64,000 nucleotides of DNA from Hydromicrobium sp964517765 (GCA_964517765.1 CAZFEN010000002.1:1-64000), one strand, 5' to 3'. Positions 51,087 through 60,609 are shown, counted from the stretch's first letter. The notes: generated from the sequence alone by a model not told the origin. Numbers and translations: made by a program.

Positions 51087-51808
51087 TTATGTTTTTCCAG
51101 AAATTTCCTATTTTCTTTCTTTACTAATAATTCTTGAAAATCACAGAGCACTCTTTCTAACTTGCCAATAATTCTAATTGCTCTTATATGAGAATCTTTT
51201 TTACTTGACATCATCAAAGGAAAAACAATTTGCTGAATAAATGAAGAATGGCGGCTGGCAAAATTTTCAAACAATTTCAAATGTTTTATCTGTATACCAT
51301 ATCTGGATAACTCACTTATGATTTTTAGAATTTCGATATCATTAGAATCTATAATATATTTGCCATCTTCTTCTATCCATCCGAAAATTTCATTTTCGAC
51401 CAGACTTCTTATTAAAGATGGTGCCAGTTTGAATTTTTTAGAAATATCTTCCAGTGAAAATGATTTTGTCTCATACCCGGTTTTAAATTCTTCTCCCAAT
51501 TTAAGCTGAAGATTTTCGATAGATCTGCCTTCACTCAAAAATTTCTTAAAATCTCTTGATTTTAGTTTTTCCTTTATAACCTCCAGGGGCATATATAGAT
51601 CTTTTTGCATTTTCAATATAAAATTTAGTTTTTCTATATCTTCCCTGTAAAAAATTCTATATTTATTGGATGCTCTTTTTGGTGACAGAAGTCCTTCGAA
51701 TTCCAAAAATCTGATTTTACTATTGGTTAAATCAGGATAAATCTTTTTAAAATTTTTTACGACCTTGCCTATGGTAAGATATTTTTTTTCCGGTAATTTT
51801 TTATCCAT
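51083..51808 (-). CDS. MerR-family regulator, FtsR/Rv1828-like
   Basis: A 241 aa regulator with an N-terminal MerR winged helix (about 10-78, LTIGKVVKNFKKIYPDLTNSKIRFLEFEGLLSPKR) and a second, C-terminal winged-helix-like part (about 115-180, FSLEDISKKFKLAPSLIRSLVENEI). This double arrangement is that of Rv1828/FtsR, which activates ftsZ in Corynebacterium. It directly follows the FHA gene (0-base gap) and is coupled to dacA, consistent with control of division and wall genes (inference). Confidence 0.88.
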   Translation of the reverse strand: MDKKLPEKKYLTIGKVVKNFKKIYPDLTNSKIRFLEFEGLLSPKRASNKYRIFYREDIEKLNFILKMQKDLYMPLEVIKEKLKSRDFKKFLSEGRSIENLQLKLGEEFKTGYETKSFSLEDISKKFKLAPSLIRSLVENEIFGWIEEDGKYIIDSNDIEILKIISELSRYGIQIKHLKLFENFASRHSSFIQQIVFPLMMSSKKDSHIRAIRIIGKLERVLCDFQELLVKKENRKFLEKHK

Positions 51809-52222
51809 TTAATCCTTTCTACCGAAATAAAAAAATAAAAATATATATTTCCCGATTTGTACTCTATCCTCATTTTTTAAAACGACATTATCCACTATCT
51901 CTCCATTTACATAGCTTCCGTTTAGACTACCCAGATCTTTTATTAAAAAATCATTGCCAGATCTTTTTAATACTGCATGTTTTCTGGATACTGTTATATC
52001 ATCAAGAAATATATCCGATTCAAGATTTCTTCCGATTGTGAGTTTGGATTTGTTTATAAGGAATTTATCTCCAATATTGGGACCTTTTATGATGACAAGC
52101 CCGCTACTGCCTTTCGGTACCTTTTTTATATCTTCAAGTATAGTACTGGCTATTTTTTCTATACCTTCAATTTTTTTATCAATAATAGATTCGGTTTTTT
52201 TATTTTTTGGTTTAATTTCCAT
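51809..52222 (-). CDS. FHA-domain protein, GarA-like
   Basis: A 137 aa protein. From about residue 37 it matches GarA (Rv1827) closely: SSGLVIIKGPNIGDKFLI, LTIGRNLESDIFLDDITVSRKHA, DLGSLNGSYVNG and RVQIGKYIFLFF. These include the Arg, Ser and Asn that bind phosphothreonine. GarA controls 2-oxoglutarate metabolism and is switched by phosphorylation of an N-terminal ETTS motif. Here the N-terminus (MEIKPKNKKTESIIDKK) has no ETTS, so switching by a PknB/PknG-type kinase is not evident. It is the first gene of a minus-strand cluster, just downstream of tRNA-Pro. Confidence 0.9.
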   Translation of the reverse strand: MEIKPKNKKTESIIDKKIEGIEKIASTILEDIKKVPKGSSGLVIIKGPNIGDKFLINKSKLTIGRNLESDIFLDDITVSRKHAVLKRSGNDFLIKDLGSLNGSYVNGEIVDNVVLKNEDRVQIGKYIFLFFYFGRKD

Positions 52223-52292
52223 TTTTTATTTCCGATCTATCACTTTTGTTTAAACGTATAACTCTAAATTTAGATGTATAAAATAAAACACA

Positions 52293-52371
52293 TGGTCGGG
52301 ACGAGAGGATTCGAACCTCCGACCCCCAGTACCCCATACTGGTGCGCTAAACCAAACTGCGCTACGTCCCG
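52293..52371 (-). tRNA. tRNA-Pro(GGG)
   Basis: A complete cloverleaf on the minus strand. The acceptor is CGGGACG/CGTCCCG, the anticodon stem is CCAGT/ACTGG with loop ATGGGGT (anticodon GGG), and the T arm is GGAGG-TTCGAAT-CCTCT. The discriminator is A and CCA is encoded (52293-52295). It lies between gpsA and the FHA gene and may be co-transcribed with either. Confidence 0.95.
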
Positions 52372-52430
52372 TCTTACTCTATTTTAAGATAATGCAAATG
52401 ATTAGTAAAGTTATCTATCCGAATAATATC

Positions 52431-53453
52431 TTAAACTTCAGATTTAAACTTTCTTTTCATTAGTTTATTGACAGATTCTATCGGACTTAAATCTTTATAA
52501 ATAATCTCATAAACACATTCGGTAATCGGAACTTCGATATCCAGTTTTCTAGAAATCTCATATACAGCTCTGGTAGTATTAACCCCTTCTGCAACCATGT
52601 ACATATTTTCAAGAATTTTCTCTATTCTGTCACCACCTGCTATCCTCTCACCTACGCATCTGTTCCTGCTGTTTTTACTTATGCATGTTGCTATAAGATC
52701 TCCCATTCCCGCTACTCCTGAAAATGTCAAAGGATTGGCACCGAGCCTGTTTCCAAGTTTAGCAAGTTCATGCAGTCCTCTCGTGATTAGAGAAGCCTTT
52801 GTATTTGCTTTATATCCCATACCATCAGAAATTCCCGCTGCTATTGCTATTATATTTTTAACTGCTCCGCCGATCTCGACACCGACAATATCCTTATTGG
52901 TATAGACTCTGAATTTGTCTGTAGATACTATAGGCTGAATGTATTCTAATGTCTCTCTACTATATGATGCAGCCACCGATACGCTGGGAAGTCCCTGTGC
53001 AATCTCCGAAGCTATATTAGGACCGGATAATACACAGATCTTTGATATAGATTTTCCTGGCAGGCATTCTTCCATTACCTGCGATAATCGTAAATTGGTT
53101 CCAATCTCAAGTCCTTTTGCCACATTTAATACACATTTTATATGCTTGATATTCTCTCTTATAATTTCATTAAAATTATTGATTATTTCTCTCAAAGTAT
53201 GGGACGGGACCGAAAAAATTATGATTTCCGGATTTCCGAAACCATCCTCAGGTTTTATGAACGGTATGACATTTTCAGGTATATATAAATCACCTGTATA
53301 TTTTTTATTTTTTCTCGATCTTTTTATTTCTTCATAAGTATCTTTACTTCTTGTCCATAAATTGATCACGTACCCTTTTCCCGCAAGAATTACCGATAGA
53401 GTTGTTCCCCAGCTTCCGGCACCGATTATAGTTATATTAATCTTTTTATTCAT
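52431..53453 (-). CDS. gpsA: Glycerol-3-phosphate dehydrogenase [NAD(P)+]
   Basis: A 340 aa enzyme that makes sn-glycerol-3-phosphate for phospholipids. It has the Rossmann motif GAGSWGTTLSVILA, VLSGPNIASEIAQGLPS, the catalytic Lys in GGAVKNIIAIAAGISDG, and GVAGMGDLIATC. It lies 19 bases after der; the plsY gene that often sits between them is absent. It supplies the substrate for the acyltransferases of this operon, including PlsC. Confidence 0.97.
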   Translation of the reverse strand: MNKKINITIIGAGSWGTTLSVILAGKGYVINLWTRSKDTYEEIKRSRKNKKYTGDLYIPENVIPFIKPEDGFGNPEIIIFSVPSHTLREIINNFNEIIRENIKHIKCVLNVAKGLEIGTNLRLSQVMEECLPGKSISKICVLSGPNIASEIAQGLPSVSVAASYSRETLEYIQPIVSTDKFRVYTNKDIVGVEIGGAVKNIIAIAAGISDGMGYKANTKASLITRGLHELAKLGNRLGANPLTFSGVAGMGDLIATCISKNSRNRCVGERIAGGDRIEKILENMYMVAEGVNTTRAVYEISRKLDIEVPITECVYEIIYKDLSPIESVNKLMKRKFKSEV

Positions 53454-53472
53454 AATCCTTTTATCTTTAAAT

Positions 53473-54789
53473 TTAGTATTTAAACTTAAAATATATGGGG
53501 GTACCCATAAAACCGAATTTATCTCTTATGCTGTTTTCAATATATCTTATAATATTTACTTTTCTTTTTACATCCATATTCGAATAAACCAAAAAAACCG
53601 GAGGTGAAGATTTTATCTGTCTTATAAATTTTATTTTGAATCTCTTACCTTTTATAAAAACACCCGTTGTTTCCTGATCCTGTTTCTTAAAAAAGCCTGT
53701 AATCATGTTATCGGATATTTCTTTTTTTCTCTCAATCATAAGCTTATCTATCATTTTTATGATATTTCCAATCCCCTTTTTTGCCAGTGCACTTATCTTT
53801 AAAAAAGGAATATAATTTGCGAATTTAAGTTTTAAATGAAACATGTTTGTAATATTATCAATTGTTTCTCTATCAGCTATATCGATTTTATTAAAAATAA
53901 CACAAATGCTTAAGCCCTTCTCTATGCAGGTTTCTATTATTCTAACATCCTGTTCGGCTACTTCTTTGCTGCAATCTATAAGTACAAGACTTATGTCCGA
54001 TTTTTCTATTGCTCTTAATGTGCGGAGCCAGCTATAATAGTTCAGATCTTCTTCTTTTTTCTTTTTTCTTCTCATTCCGGCAGTATCTATAAATTTATAA
54101 ATCTTATTATTTAATCTCACCATGCTGTCTATGCTATCTCTTGTGGTCCCTTCTATCTCATCTACTATCGCTCTTTCGTCTCTGATAATAGTATTAAACA
54201 ATGTCGATTTTCCTGTATTCGGTTTTCCAAGAATACAAATAGCAGGAACTTTTTCCTCTTCATATTTATATATATCAATAGAATCTTTTTTAAATTTTGA
54301 AACAATTTCATCCAGAAGATCTCCAGTATTTGTGCCGTGCAGCGCAGATATTTTTACCGGATATCCAAAACCAAATTTTAAAAAATCTTCAATATAGAAA
54401 TCCCCTTCTTTATCATCATACTTATTACCTGTAAAAATGATTTCCTTATCTGTTTTTCTCAGCAGTGACGCTATTTCTTCATCAATAGGAGATACAGGCT
54501 GTTTCAGATCAACCATAAATATAATAATATCCGATTCGTCTATAGCTTTTTTTGTTTGCAGAAATACCTGCATATCCATCCTTTGTTTTGATTTCAAATC
54601 TATTCCACCCGTATCCAGCAAATAAAAAATCTTACCGTTCCAATCGGTCATGTAATATTTACGGTCCCTTGTGATCATTGGATCTTTATGCACAATTGCT
54701 TCGCTTTTTTTACATATTCTGTTTATCAGAGTGGATTTACCTACATTTGGTTTTCCGATAATAGCAACTTTTGGTATGTTCTCATTCAT
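53473..54789 (-). CDS. der: Ribosome assembly GTPase Der
   Basis: A 438 aa protein with two tandem GTPase domains: the first with GKPNVGKSTLIN and DTGGID, the second with GKPNTGKSTLFN, DTAGMRRKKK and NKIDIAD. A C-terminal KH-like domain (about 355-438) follows. It is essential for 50S subunit maturation. The start of the gene is 28 bases after the DUF512 gene, within the same transcript. Confidence 0.97.
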   Translation of the reverse strand: MNENIPKVAIIGKPNVGKSTLINRICKKSEAIVHKDPMITRDRKYYMTDWNGKIFYLLDTGGIDLKSKQRMDMQVFLQTKKAIDESDIIIFMVDLKQPVSPIDEEIASLLRKTDKEIIFTGNKYDDKEGDFYIEDFLKFGFGYPVKISALHGTNTGDLLDEIVSKFKKDSIDIYKYEEEKVPAICILGKPNTGKSTLFNTIIRDERAIVDEIEGTTRDSIDSMVRLNNKIYKFIDTAGMRRKKKKEEDLNYYSWLRTLRAIEKSDISLVLIDCSKEVAEQDVRIIETCIEKGLSICVIFNKIDIADRETIDNITNMFHLKLKFANYIPFLKISALAKKGIGNIIKMIDKLMIERKKEISDNMITGFFKKQDQETTGVFIKGKRFKIKFIRQIKSSPPVFLVYSNMDVKRKVNIIRYIENSIRDKFGFMGTPIYFKFKY

Positions 54790-54817
54790 ATGATATCATC
54801 CGTAATTAATCCAATAT

Positions 54818-55927
54818 TTAATTAATTATTTCTCTTATAATACTATGACCATCTTCGGATATTATTTTTATTCTGCCGTTGATTTCTTCAATATCTTTTC
54901 TATTGAAATCATCAATTGTAAGATTTTCTTCATTAAAAATTCCTGCGGGAACAAGTATCTTTCCAAATTTTTTAGTGTTCTCTTCACATAAAGTCGACTT
55001 TATATCCTGTCCGCTTAATAGTCCTGTCACTTTTATATTACCGCCCAGGAATTTATTCTCTACTTCTAATACTTTAACACAGGAAACTATTTTTTTCCCT
55101 GCTGTTTTTGATTTTTTGGCAAGATTATCCAGGGACCTGTCTATTACCTTTTTCCCATATTCAGATGTGACCACCAGTATCGGTCCTTTGTCACTGCCGG
55201 ATTTATCAGCAAATTGATCAAATTTTATCTCTTCATCTATTTCCTTTAAGAAAACGGTACTCTTCCCTATTCCGTTTTCAATCTGATAAAAATCCCCATA
55301 GTATTTATATTCCGGGAAATCAATACCTGCAAGGATATAGAACTCATCCGAAAGAAAAATATTTACTGATTTTTTTAAAGACCTGTGCTTTTTTTTAAAA
55401 TCGTTTATTTTATTAATTATTTTCAGAGCATTTTCTCCGGTATAAGGTCTTATTTTAGAATTTTTATTAAATTTTGTGACGCCTACAGGCACAATACCTA
55501 TTGATAATATGTTTTTAAAATCGCTGATCAAGGCCAAAAGAGTTATATCCAGATCTTTACCGTCATTGATTCCTGGACAAAGCACTATCTGGATATTTGT
55601 TTTTATATTATTTCTATCGAGGATCTTTAGATTTTCCGGTCCGGAAGTATTTTTTTTATTATTAAAAATAATCTTTCTTATGTCTTTGTCTAAACTATGT
55701 ATGGAAACATAAAGAGGTTCCAGCCTGTATTTTATTATTTTGCTTAAATCTTTTTCAGTAACATTTGTAAGAGTTATAAAATTGCCATACATAAAGGAAA
55801 GAAGGTAATCATCATCTTTCACATATAATGAAGGCCTTAAATTTTCGGGAAGCTGTTTTATGAAACAAAATATACAATTATTCTTGCAGGTCTTTATTTT
55901 TTTTGATACTAATTTATAATTTTTCAA
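54818..55927 (-). CDS. Radical SAM/DUF512 protein without the PDZ domain
   Basis: A 369 aa protein. The cluster motif TCKNNCIFCF places Cys14, Cys18 and Cys21 at the very N-terminus, followed by SLYVKDDDYLLSFMYGNFITLTN and the radical SAM barrel. The DUF512 C-terminal domain (about 210-365, YYGDFYQIENGIG) follows. Family members usually begin with a PDZ domain of about 70 residues, which is missing here. The start overlaps the ispH end by 14 bases, so no upstream extension is hidden. The function of the family is not established; it commonly neighbours der. Confidence 0.88.
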   Translation of the reverse strand: MKNYKLVSKKIKTCKNNCIFCFIKQLPENLRPSLYVKDDDYLLSFMYGNFITLTNVTEKDLSKIIKYRLEPLYVSIHSLDKDIRKIIFNNKKNTSGPENLKILDRNNIKTNIQIVLCPGINDGKDLDITLLALISDFKNILSIGIVPVGVTKFNKNSKIRPYTGENALKIINKINDFKKKHRSLKKSVNIFLSDEFYILAGIDFPEYKYYGDFYQIENGIGKSTVFLKEIDEEIKFDQFADKSGSDKGPILVVTSEYGKKVIDRSLDNLAKKSKTAGKKIVSCVKVLEVENKFLGGNIKVTGLLSGQDIKSTLCEENTKKFGKILVPAGIFNEENLTIDDFNRKDIEEINGRIKIISEDGHSIIREIIN

Positions 55928-56765
55928 TAGCTTTTTTTACATCTAATATATCCTCTACCGGAGTAGATGCACCCCCGCTGATTCCTACTTTATTTACCTT
56001 TTTAAACCATTCAGGCTTGATTTCCCGATTACTTTCTATATGATAGGTCTTCTTATTTATTTTTTTTGATATGGATGTGAGGTTTCTTGTATTGGCGCTG
56101 TTCTTCCCGCCAACTATTATCATTACATCGACTTTTTTTGCCAGTTCTTCGGTGGAATTCTGTCTGTTTCTTGTTGTATCGCAAATAGTATTATAAACAA
56201 TAAGTTCTTTTGTTCTTTTTAACGATTTACCACTTATCATAATCAAACGGTCCAGTATTTGTGTGGTTTGAACCACAATTCCTATTTTTTCTTTTTCAGG
56301 GAGTCTTTCTGCTTCGGCTTTATTTTCAATTACTGTATAATTTCCATTTAAGATATAATCTCTTATTCCCATTACTTCAGGATGCTTTTTATTCCCGATA
56401 ATAATTACGAAGTACCCATTACTGCCAAGCTCCGCGGCTCTTGCCTGAGCTTTTTTTACAAATGGACATGTGGTATCAATGATCTTTATATTCTTTTCTT
56501 TAATTTCTTTTATTAGATTTGGGGACATACCATGGGATCTTATTATAAAAATACTGCCGGGTTCTATTTTTTTTAGATTCTGGACCGAAATTAAGCCCCT
56601 TTCAGCCAGACTATGCGAAACTCCCGAGTTATGAATGATGGATCCAAGTGTAAAAACTTTTATTTTTTTATTGACCTTATTTTCTTTAAGTATTTGCTCT
56701 GTTATTTTTAGAGCTCTCTTTACACCAAAACAATATCCTGAATATTTTGCAGTTTTTATTTCCAT
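55914..56765 (-). CDS. ispH: 4-hydroxy-3-methylbut-2-enyl diphosphate reductase
   Basis: A 283 aa iron-sulfur enzyme for the last step of the MEP isoprenoid pathway. The three cluster cysteines are in YCFGVKRAL (Cys12), TTCPFVKKAQ and ICDTTRNRQ. IRSHGMSP and VQTTQ, which line the substrate pocket, are present. It is 19 bases downstream of plsC. The MEP route is thus used in this organism. Confidence 0.96.
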   Translation of the reverse strand: MEIKTAKYSGYCFGVKRALKITEQILKENKVNKKIKVFTLGSIIHNSGVSHSLAERGLISVQNLKKIEPGSIFIIRSHGMSPNLIKEIKEKNIKIIDTTCPFVKKAQARAAELGSNGYFVIIIGNKKHPEVMGIRDYILNGNYTVIENKAEAERLPEKEKIGIVVQTTQILDRLIMISGKSLKRTKELIVYNTICDTTRNRQNSTEELAKKVDVMIIVGGKNSANTRNLTSISKKINKKTYHIESNREIKPEWFKKVNKVGISGGASTPVEDILDVKKAIEKL

Positions 56766-56784
56766 ATATTAAAAATTTTACTTC

Positions 56785-57432
56785 CTATTTTATCTTTTTA
56801 TATAACTTATTTATTTCTTCCATCGTCTTATCCAATATTTTATTTATTGCTTCCTTTTTAGCGTTGTCCTTCACAATATCATTAATATCTATTATATCCC
56901 CTACTATTAACTTTATCTTAGGAAAGAATATTCTCTTATGTGGTTTCTGTATTATTTTATTTGTACCGCTCAAAGCCATCGGTAAAATAGGTGCACACGA
57001 GACAGCCGCTATGAATCCTATGCCTTTCTTACCCTCTCTCAATATGCCGTCCCTTGACCTTGTACCTTCCGGGAATAAGCCAAGAGCATTTTCTTTATTT
57101 AAAATTTCAAATGAAGTGTGAAACGCTCTCCTGTCAAAAGATTGACGTTTGACAGGGAAAGCATTTAAAAAAGTTATGAGAGGTCCCATAATCTTACTGC
57201 TGTATAACTCTTTTTTTGCCATAAAATAAATACACCTGGGTATAAATGCTCCTACTAATAATGCATCCAGAAAACCTATGTGGTTTGAGCATATCAATAA
57301 TTTACCTTTTCGGGGCACTTTAAATAAATCTATTGTCTGAACTCTAAATAATAAAATAAATATTACTTTAAGAAACAATTGTAAAGCTTTATAAAATGCA
57401 AGATAGGATTTACTATGTTTTGTTTTTAACAT
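56785..57432 (-). CDS. plsC: 1-acyl-sn-glycerol-3-phosphate acyltransferase
   Basis: A 215 aa membrane-associated acyltransferase that makes phosphatidic acid. It has the catalytic HX4D motif NHIGFLDALLVG, the glycerophosphate-binding FPEGTRSRDG and the conserved Pro of PILPMALSGTN. A hydrophobic N-terminal segment (about 14-30) anchors it. It overlaps the cmk end by 20 bases; the cmk-plsC-ispH neighbourhood is common in Firmicutes and Actinobacteria. Confidence 0.94.
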   Translation of the reverse strand: MLKTKHSKSYLAFYKALQLFLKVIFILLFRVQTIDLFKVPRKGKLLICSNHIGFLDALLVGAFIPRCIYFMAKKELYSSKIMGPLITFLNAFPVKRQSFDRRAFHTSFEILNKENALGLFPEGTRSRDGILREGKKGIGFIAAVSCAPILPMALSGTNKIIQKPHKRIFFPKIKLIVGDIIDINDIVKDNAKKEAINKILDKTMEEINKLYKKIK

Positions 57433-58111
57433 TTTTTTCCCTTAAATATAATTTTTTTATCCTGTCTACTACTTCTCCTATCGACATTTCAGAAGTATCA
57501 ATGACAATTGCATTTTCAGGGATTATAAGCGGACTATTCTTCCTGCTGCTGTCTATTCTGTCTCTGCTTATGATTTCATTTTTTATCAGATCTCTCTCCG
57601 AAAACTGTTCCTGACTCCTTACCTGAAGAACTCTTCTCCTTACTCTTTCATTTAAATTTGCAGTAAGATATATTTTTAAAGTTGCATCAGAACATACAAC
57701 ACTTCCGGTGTCTCTACCCTCAAGTATGGCATTGCCCTCCTCTATGAATTTTTTCTGCAGATCAACAAGATAATTTCTCACTCCAGATAATTTTGAAACA
57801 ATAGAAACTGCAGATCCTACTTCCCTGCTTCTGATTTCATTGGTGACATTTTTTCCGTTTAACCTCACAGTTGTATATTTATCTGCATCCACGGATTTGC
57901 TGTCTAATTCAAGATCTGTATTTCTTGCAAGTTCCAATATTGATTTCTCATCCCGGTAATTTATTTTATTTCGCAGTGCAAGAAGTGTTACCGCTCTATA
58001 CATGGCACCTGTATCAATATATTTAAAATTCAATTCTTTTGCCAGAATTTTGGCTACTGTACTTTTACCGCTCCCTGCAGGTCCGTCTATTGTAATAATA
58101 TTTTCGGGCAT
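57413..58111 (-). CDS. cmk: Cytidylate kinase
   Basis: A 232 aa kinase that phosphorylates CMP and dCMP. It has the P-loop DGPAGSGKSTVAK, YIDTGAMYRAVTL, EGRDTGSVV and IDSSRKNSPL (substrate-binding Arg and Asp). It lies 58 bases after aroA and overlaps plsC. Length is normal for the bacterial type. Confidence 0.96.
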   Translation of the reverse strand: MPENIITIDGPAGSGKSTVAKILAKELNFKYIDTGAMYRAVTLLALRNKINYRDEKSILELARNTDLELDSKSVDADKYTTVRLNGKNVTNEIRSREVGSAVSIVSKLSGVRNYLVDLQKKFIEEGNAILEGRDTGSVVCSDATLKIYLTANLNERVRRRVLQVRSQEQFSERDLIKNEIISRDRIDSSRKNSPLIIPENAIVIDTSEMSIGEVVDRIKKLYLREKNVKNKT

Positions 58112-58169
58112 TATCTGAGCAATATAATATTTAAATATTGTAAAATCATTTTGATAGCATTAATCTAAT

Positions 58170-59459
58170 TTATTGTGACATAATCTTCTTTAGATTATAT
58201 ATGAAGCCCGGAAAGGAGGTATTGATACAATCGGAATCAAGAATAGTCACATTTCCTTTTGAAAGCAGAGCCAGTATCGAAAGAGACATTGCCACTCTGT
58301 GGTCCATAAAGCTTTCTACCACTCCCTCACCCGCTCGAAAATCAACATCTCCCTTTATTATCATGCCATCTTCTTTTTCTTTTATATCTACTCCCAGTTT
58401 TTTAAATTGACTTACGATAGACTTTATTCTATCGCTTTCTTTAAACCTTAATTCTCCTGCATCTCCGATCACTGTTTTTCCTCTTGCTGCTGCTGCTGCG
58501 ACGCATAATATTGGAATCTCATCAATTATGCCTGGAATTTTTTCCTTCCCTATTTCTATGGAATTTAATTTACTCGAAAATGCTTCAATGTCCACAACCG
58601 GCTCATTGTTTATAATTCTCTGATTTTTTATAACTATTTTACCGCCCATTTGTCTGAGAATCTCAATGAAGTAGCTTCTGATAGGATTCATACCAATGTC
58701 TTTCATCAAAGTATGGGAATTTTTCAAAACAAGAGCGGCTACAATAAAGAAAGCCGCCGAAGAAATATCTCCCGGAATGTAAATTTTCCTCGCACTTAAT
58801 TTTTTACCTGGATTTAATTTTGTATATTTACCATCATAGGTTATATCGGCTCCAAAATACTGAAGCATGCGTTCTGTATGATCTCTTGAGACCTGGGGCT
58901 GTATTATCTCGGTTGTCCCCCTGGCATTAAGTGCTGCCATAAGAATACAGGATTTGACCTGAGCGCTCGATACTTTTAGTTCAAATTTTTTCCCTTCAAG
59001 ATCCTGATTTCCGATTATTACCAGGGGAGCTTTTGTATTGTTCTCTCTCCCATTGATTTTTGCACCCATTTCCTGCAGCGGTTTTATTATTCTTCCCATC
59101 GGTCTGCTATTTATTGATTTATCTCCGCTTAAAACCGACATAAAATTAGTCGCAGATAATAAACCGCTCATTATTCTGATTGTAGTTCCGGCATTTCCCA
59201 CATCCAGTATTTCATCGGGTTCCTTTAAGTTCTTAATGCCCTTTCCGTACACTATTAAATTACCGTTTATTTTTTCTATTTTTACGCCTAATTTATTTAA
59301 AATATCCAGGGTTTTTATACAATCCTGACAGAATAAAAAATTTTCTATCACCACATTATTGTGGGTTATGGAAGATAAGATCACGCTTCTGTGAGAAATT
59401 GACTTATCGCCGGGAATTTTAAATTCTCCTTTTATATTTTTTACTCCATGTATTTCCAT
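58170..59459 (-). CDS. aroA: 3-phosphoshikimate 1-carboxyvinyltransferase (EPSP synthase)
   Basis: A 429 aa shikimate-pathway enzyme. It has GDKSISHRSVILSS (PEP/shikimate Lys), LDVGNAGTTIRIMSGLL, SSAQVKSCILMAAL, GELRFKESDRI and the C-terminal DHRVAMSLSILAL. In the glyphosate-contact loop it has NAGTTIR followed by Ile, where class I enzymes have NAGTAMRP. The Thr/Ile pattern suggests a class II-like, less sensitive enzyme (inference). It follows tyrA after 2 bases. Confidence 0.96.
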   Translation of the reverse strand: MEIHGVKNIKGEFKIPGDKSISHRSVILSSITHNNVVIENFLFCQDCIKTLDILNKLGVKIEKINGNLIVYGKGIKNLKEPDEILDVGNAGTTIRIMSGLLSATNFMSVLSGDKSINSRPMGRIIKPLQEMGAKINGRENNTKAPLVIIGNQDLEGKKFELKVSSAQVKSCILMAALNARGTTEIIQPQVSRDHTERMLQYFGADITYDGKYTKLNPGKKLSARKIYIPGDISSAAFFIVAALVLKNSHTLMKDIGMNPIRSYFIEILRQMGGKIVIKNQRIINNEPVVDIEAFSSKLNSIEIGKEKIPGIIDEIPILCVAAAAARGKTVIGDAGELRFKESDRIKSIVSQFKKLGVDIKEKEDGMIIKGDVDFRAGEGVVESFMDHRVAMSLSILALLSKGNVTILDSDCINTSFPGFIYNLKKIMSQ

Positions 59460-59461
59460 TA

Positions 59462-60583
59462 TTACTCACCAAACACTTTTTTTACACTTACTTCGTAACC
59501 CGTTTTTTCAATTGCTTCTTTCGTAATCTTACCGGCATCTTCACCTTGAACAAGTACTTTAAGGATTCCTCCTCCACTGAATTCCGTTGAATGAAAAATA
59601 GATATGTCTTCAATGTTTATTCCATGCGAACTTATAGCCTGTGTTATCTCGCTTAAAACTCCTGCTCTATCAGTCATGGAGACTCTGATTTCATATAGCT
59701 TCGAAATGTCCTTCTCCACATATTTAGGAAGGTTGACTCTGGCTTTTTGAGCTTTGAGGTAATGATTTTTTATTGATTTGGAGTCTCGCTGTTTAAGAAA
59801 TATCTTAAATTTTGAAAGATATTTTATATAATTATCTATTGATTTTATTAATACTTCTTTATTTTCCAGACTTATATCCAGCCACATTTTCGTATTGGCA
59901 GCAGCTATTCTGGTCATGTCTCTAAAACCCCCCGCACATAGTTTAAATAAATTTTTCATCTTCTTTTGTTCATCATCTATCATGTCAACAAGGTTTGTTG
60001 AAAGGATATGAGGCAAATGACTGATAAGTGCTACATTTTCATCATGTTCCCTCGGATTCATAGAGATCACTTTTGCACCGATTTTCGTAAATAAGGAGTG
60101 CAGCGCAACAAGTGGTTCGGATACAGTAATATCGGTAGGGGTAAGAATATAAAACGTATTCCTGAATAATTCCGGAGTGGCGCTCAGGATACCTTCATTC
60201 TCGGATCCTGCCATTGGATGTCCTCCTATGAAAAATACACCTTCGGGTAATATTTTGCTTATTCTTTGAACTATCTTTTCTTTAGCGCTTCCTACATCCG
60301 TAATAATCGCTCCCTTTTTTAAATAATTCTTAATATGTTCTACAACTTCGACTATTTTACTTATCGGAGTCGCTATTATTATTAAATCTGCGTCAGACGC
60401 AGCTTCTTTATAATCTCTGGCAATAATATCGATTACGTTTCTGTATTTGGCAATATTCATTGCTTCACCTTCTACATCGTAACCGGTAATTTTGAAATCC
60501 TTACCTGTATTTTTTAGAGATAAAGCCATAGATCCGCCAATAAGTCCGAGTCCTATTACGGTTATTTTTCTAATATTTTTCAT
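59462..60583 (-). CDS. tyrA: Prephenate dehydrogenase with ACT domain
   Basis: A 373 aa enzyme of tyrosine synthesis. The NAD-binding motif is GLGLIGGSMALSL. GGHPMAGSENEGI and the catalytic His region LISHLPHILSTNL are present. A C-terminal ACT domain (about 297-373, IRVSMTDRAGVLSEITQAISSHGINIEDISI) probably gives tyrosine feedback control. It is the first gene of the long minus-strand run tyrA-aroA-cmk-plsC-ispH-DUF512-der-gpsA. A palindrome at 60610-60622 lies just upstream. Confidence 0.95.
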   Translation of the reverse strand: MKNIRKITVIGLGLIGGSMALSLKNTGKDFKITGYDVEGEAMNIAKYRNVIDIIARDYKEAASDADLIIIATPISKIVEVVEHIKNYLKKGAIITDVGSAKEKIVQRISKILPEGVFFIGGHPMAGSENEGILSATPELFRNTFYILTPTDITVSEPLVALHSLFTKIGAKVISMNPREHDENVALISHLPHILSTNLVDMIDDEQKKMKNLFKLCAGGFRDMTRIAAANTKMWLDISLENKEVLIKSIDNYIKYLSKFKIFLKQRDSKSIKNHYLKAQKARVNLPKYVEKDISKLYEIRVSMTDRAGVLSEITQAISSHGINIEDISIFHSTEFSGGGILKVLVQGEDAGKITKEAIEKTGYEVSVKKVFGE

Positions 60584-60609
60584 TTTATGACAGTCCTATA
60601 ATAAGAATA

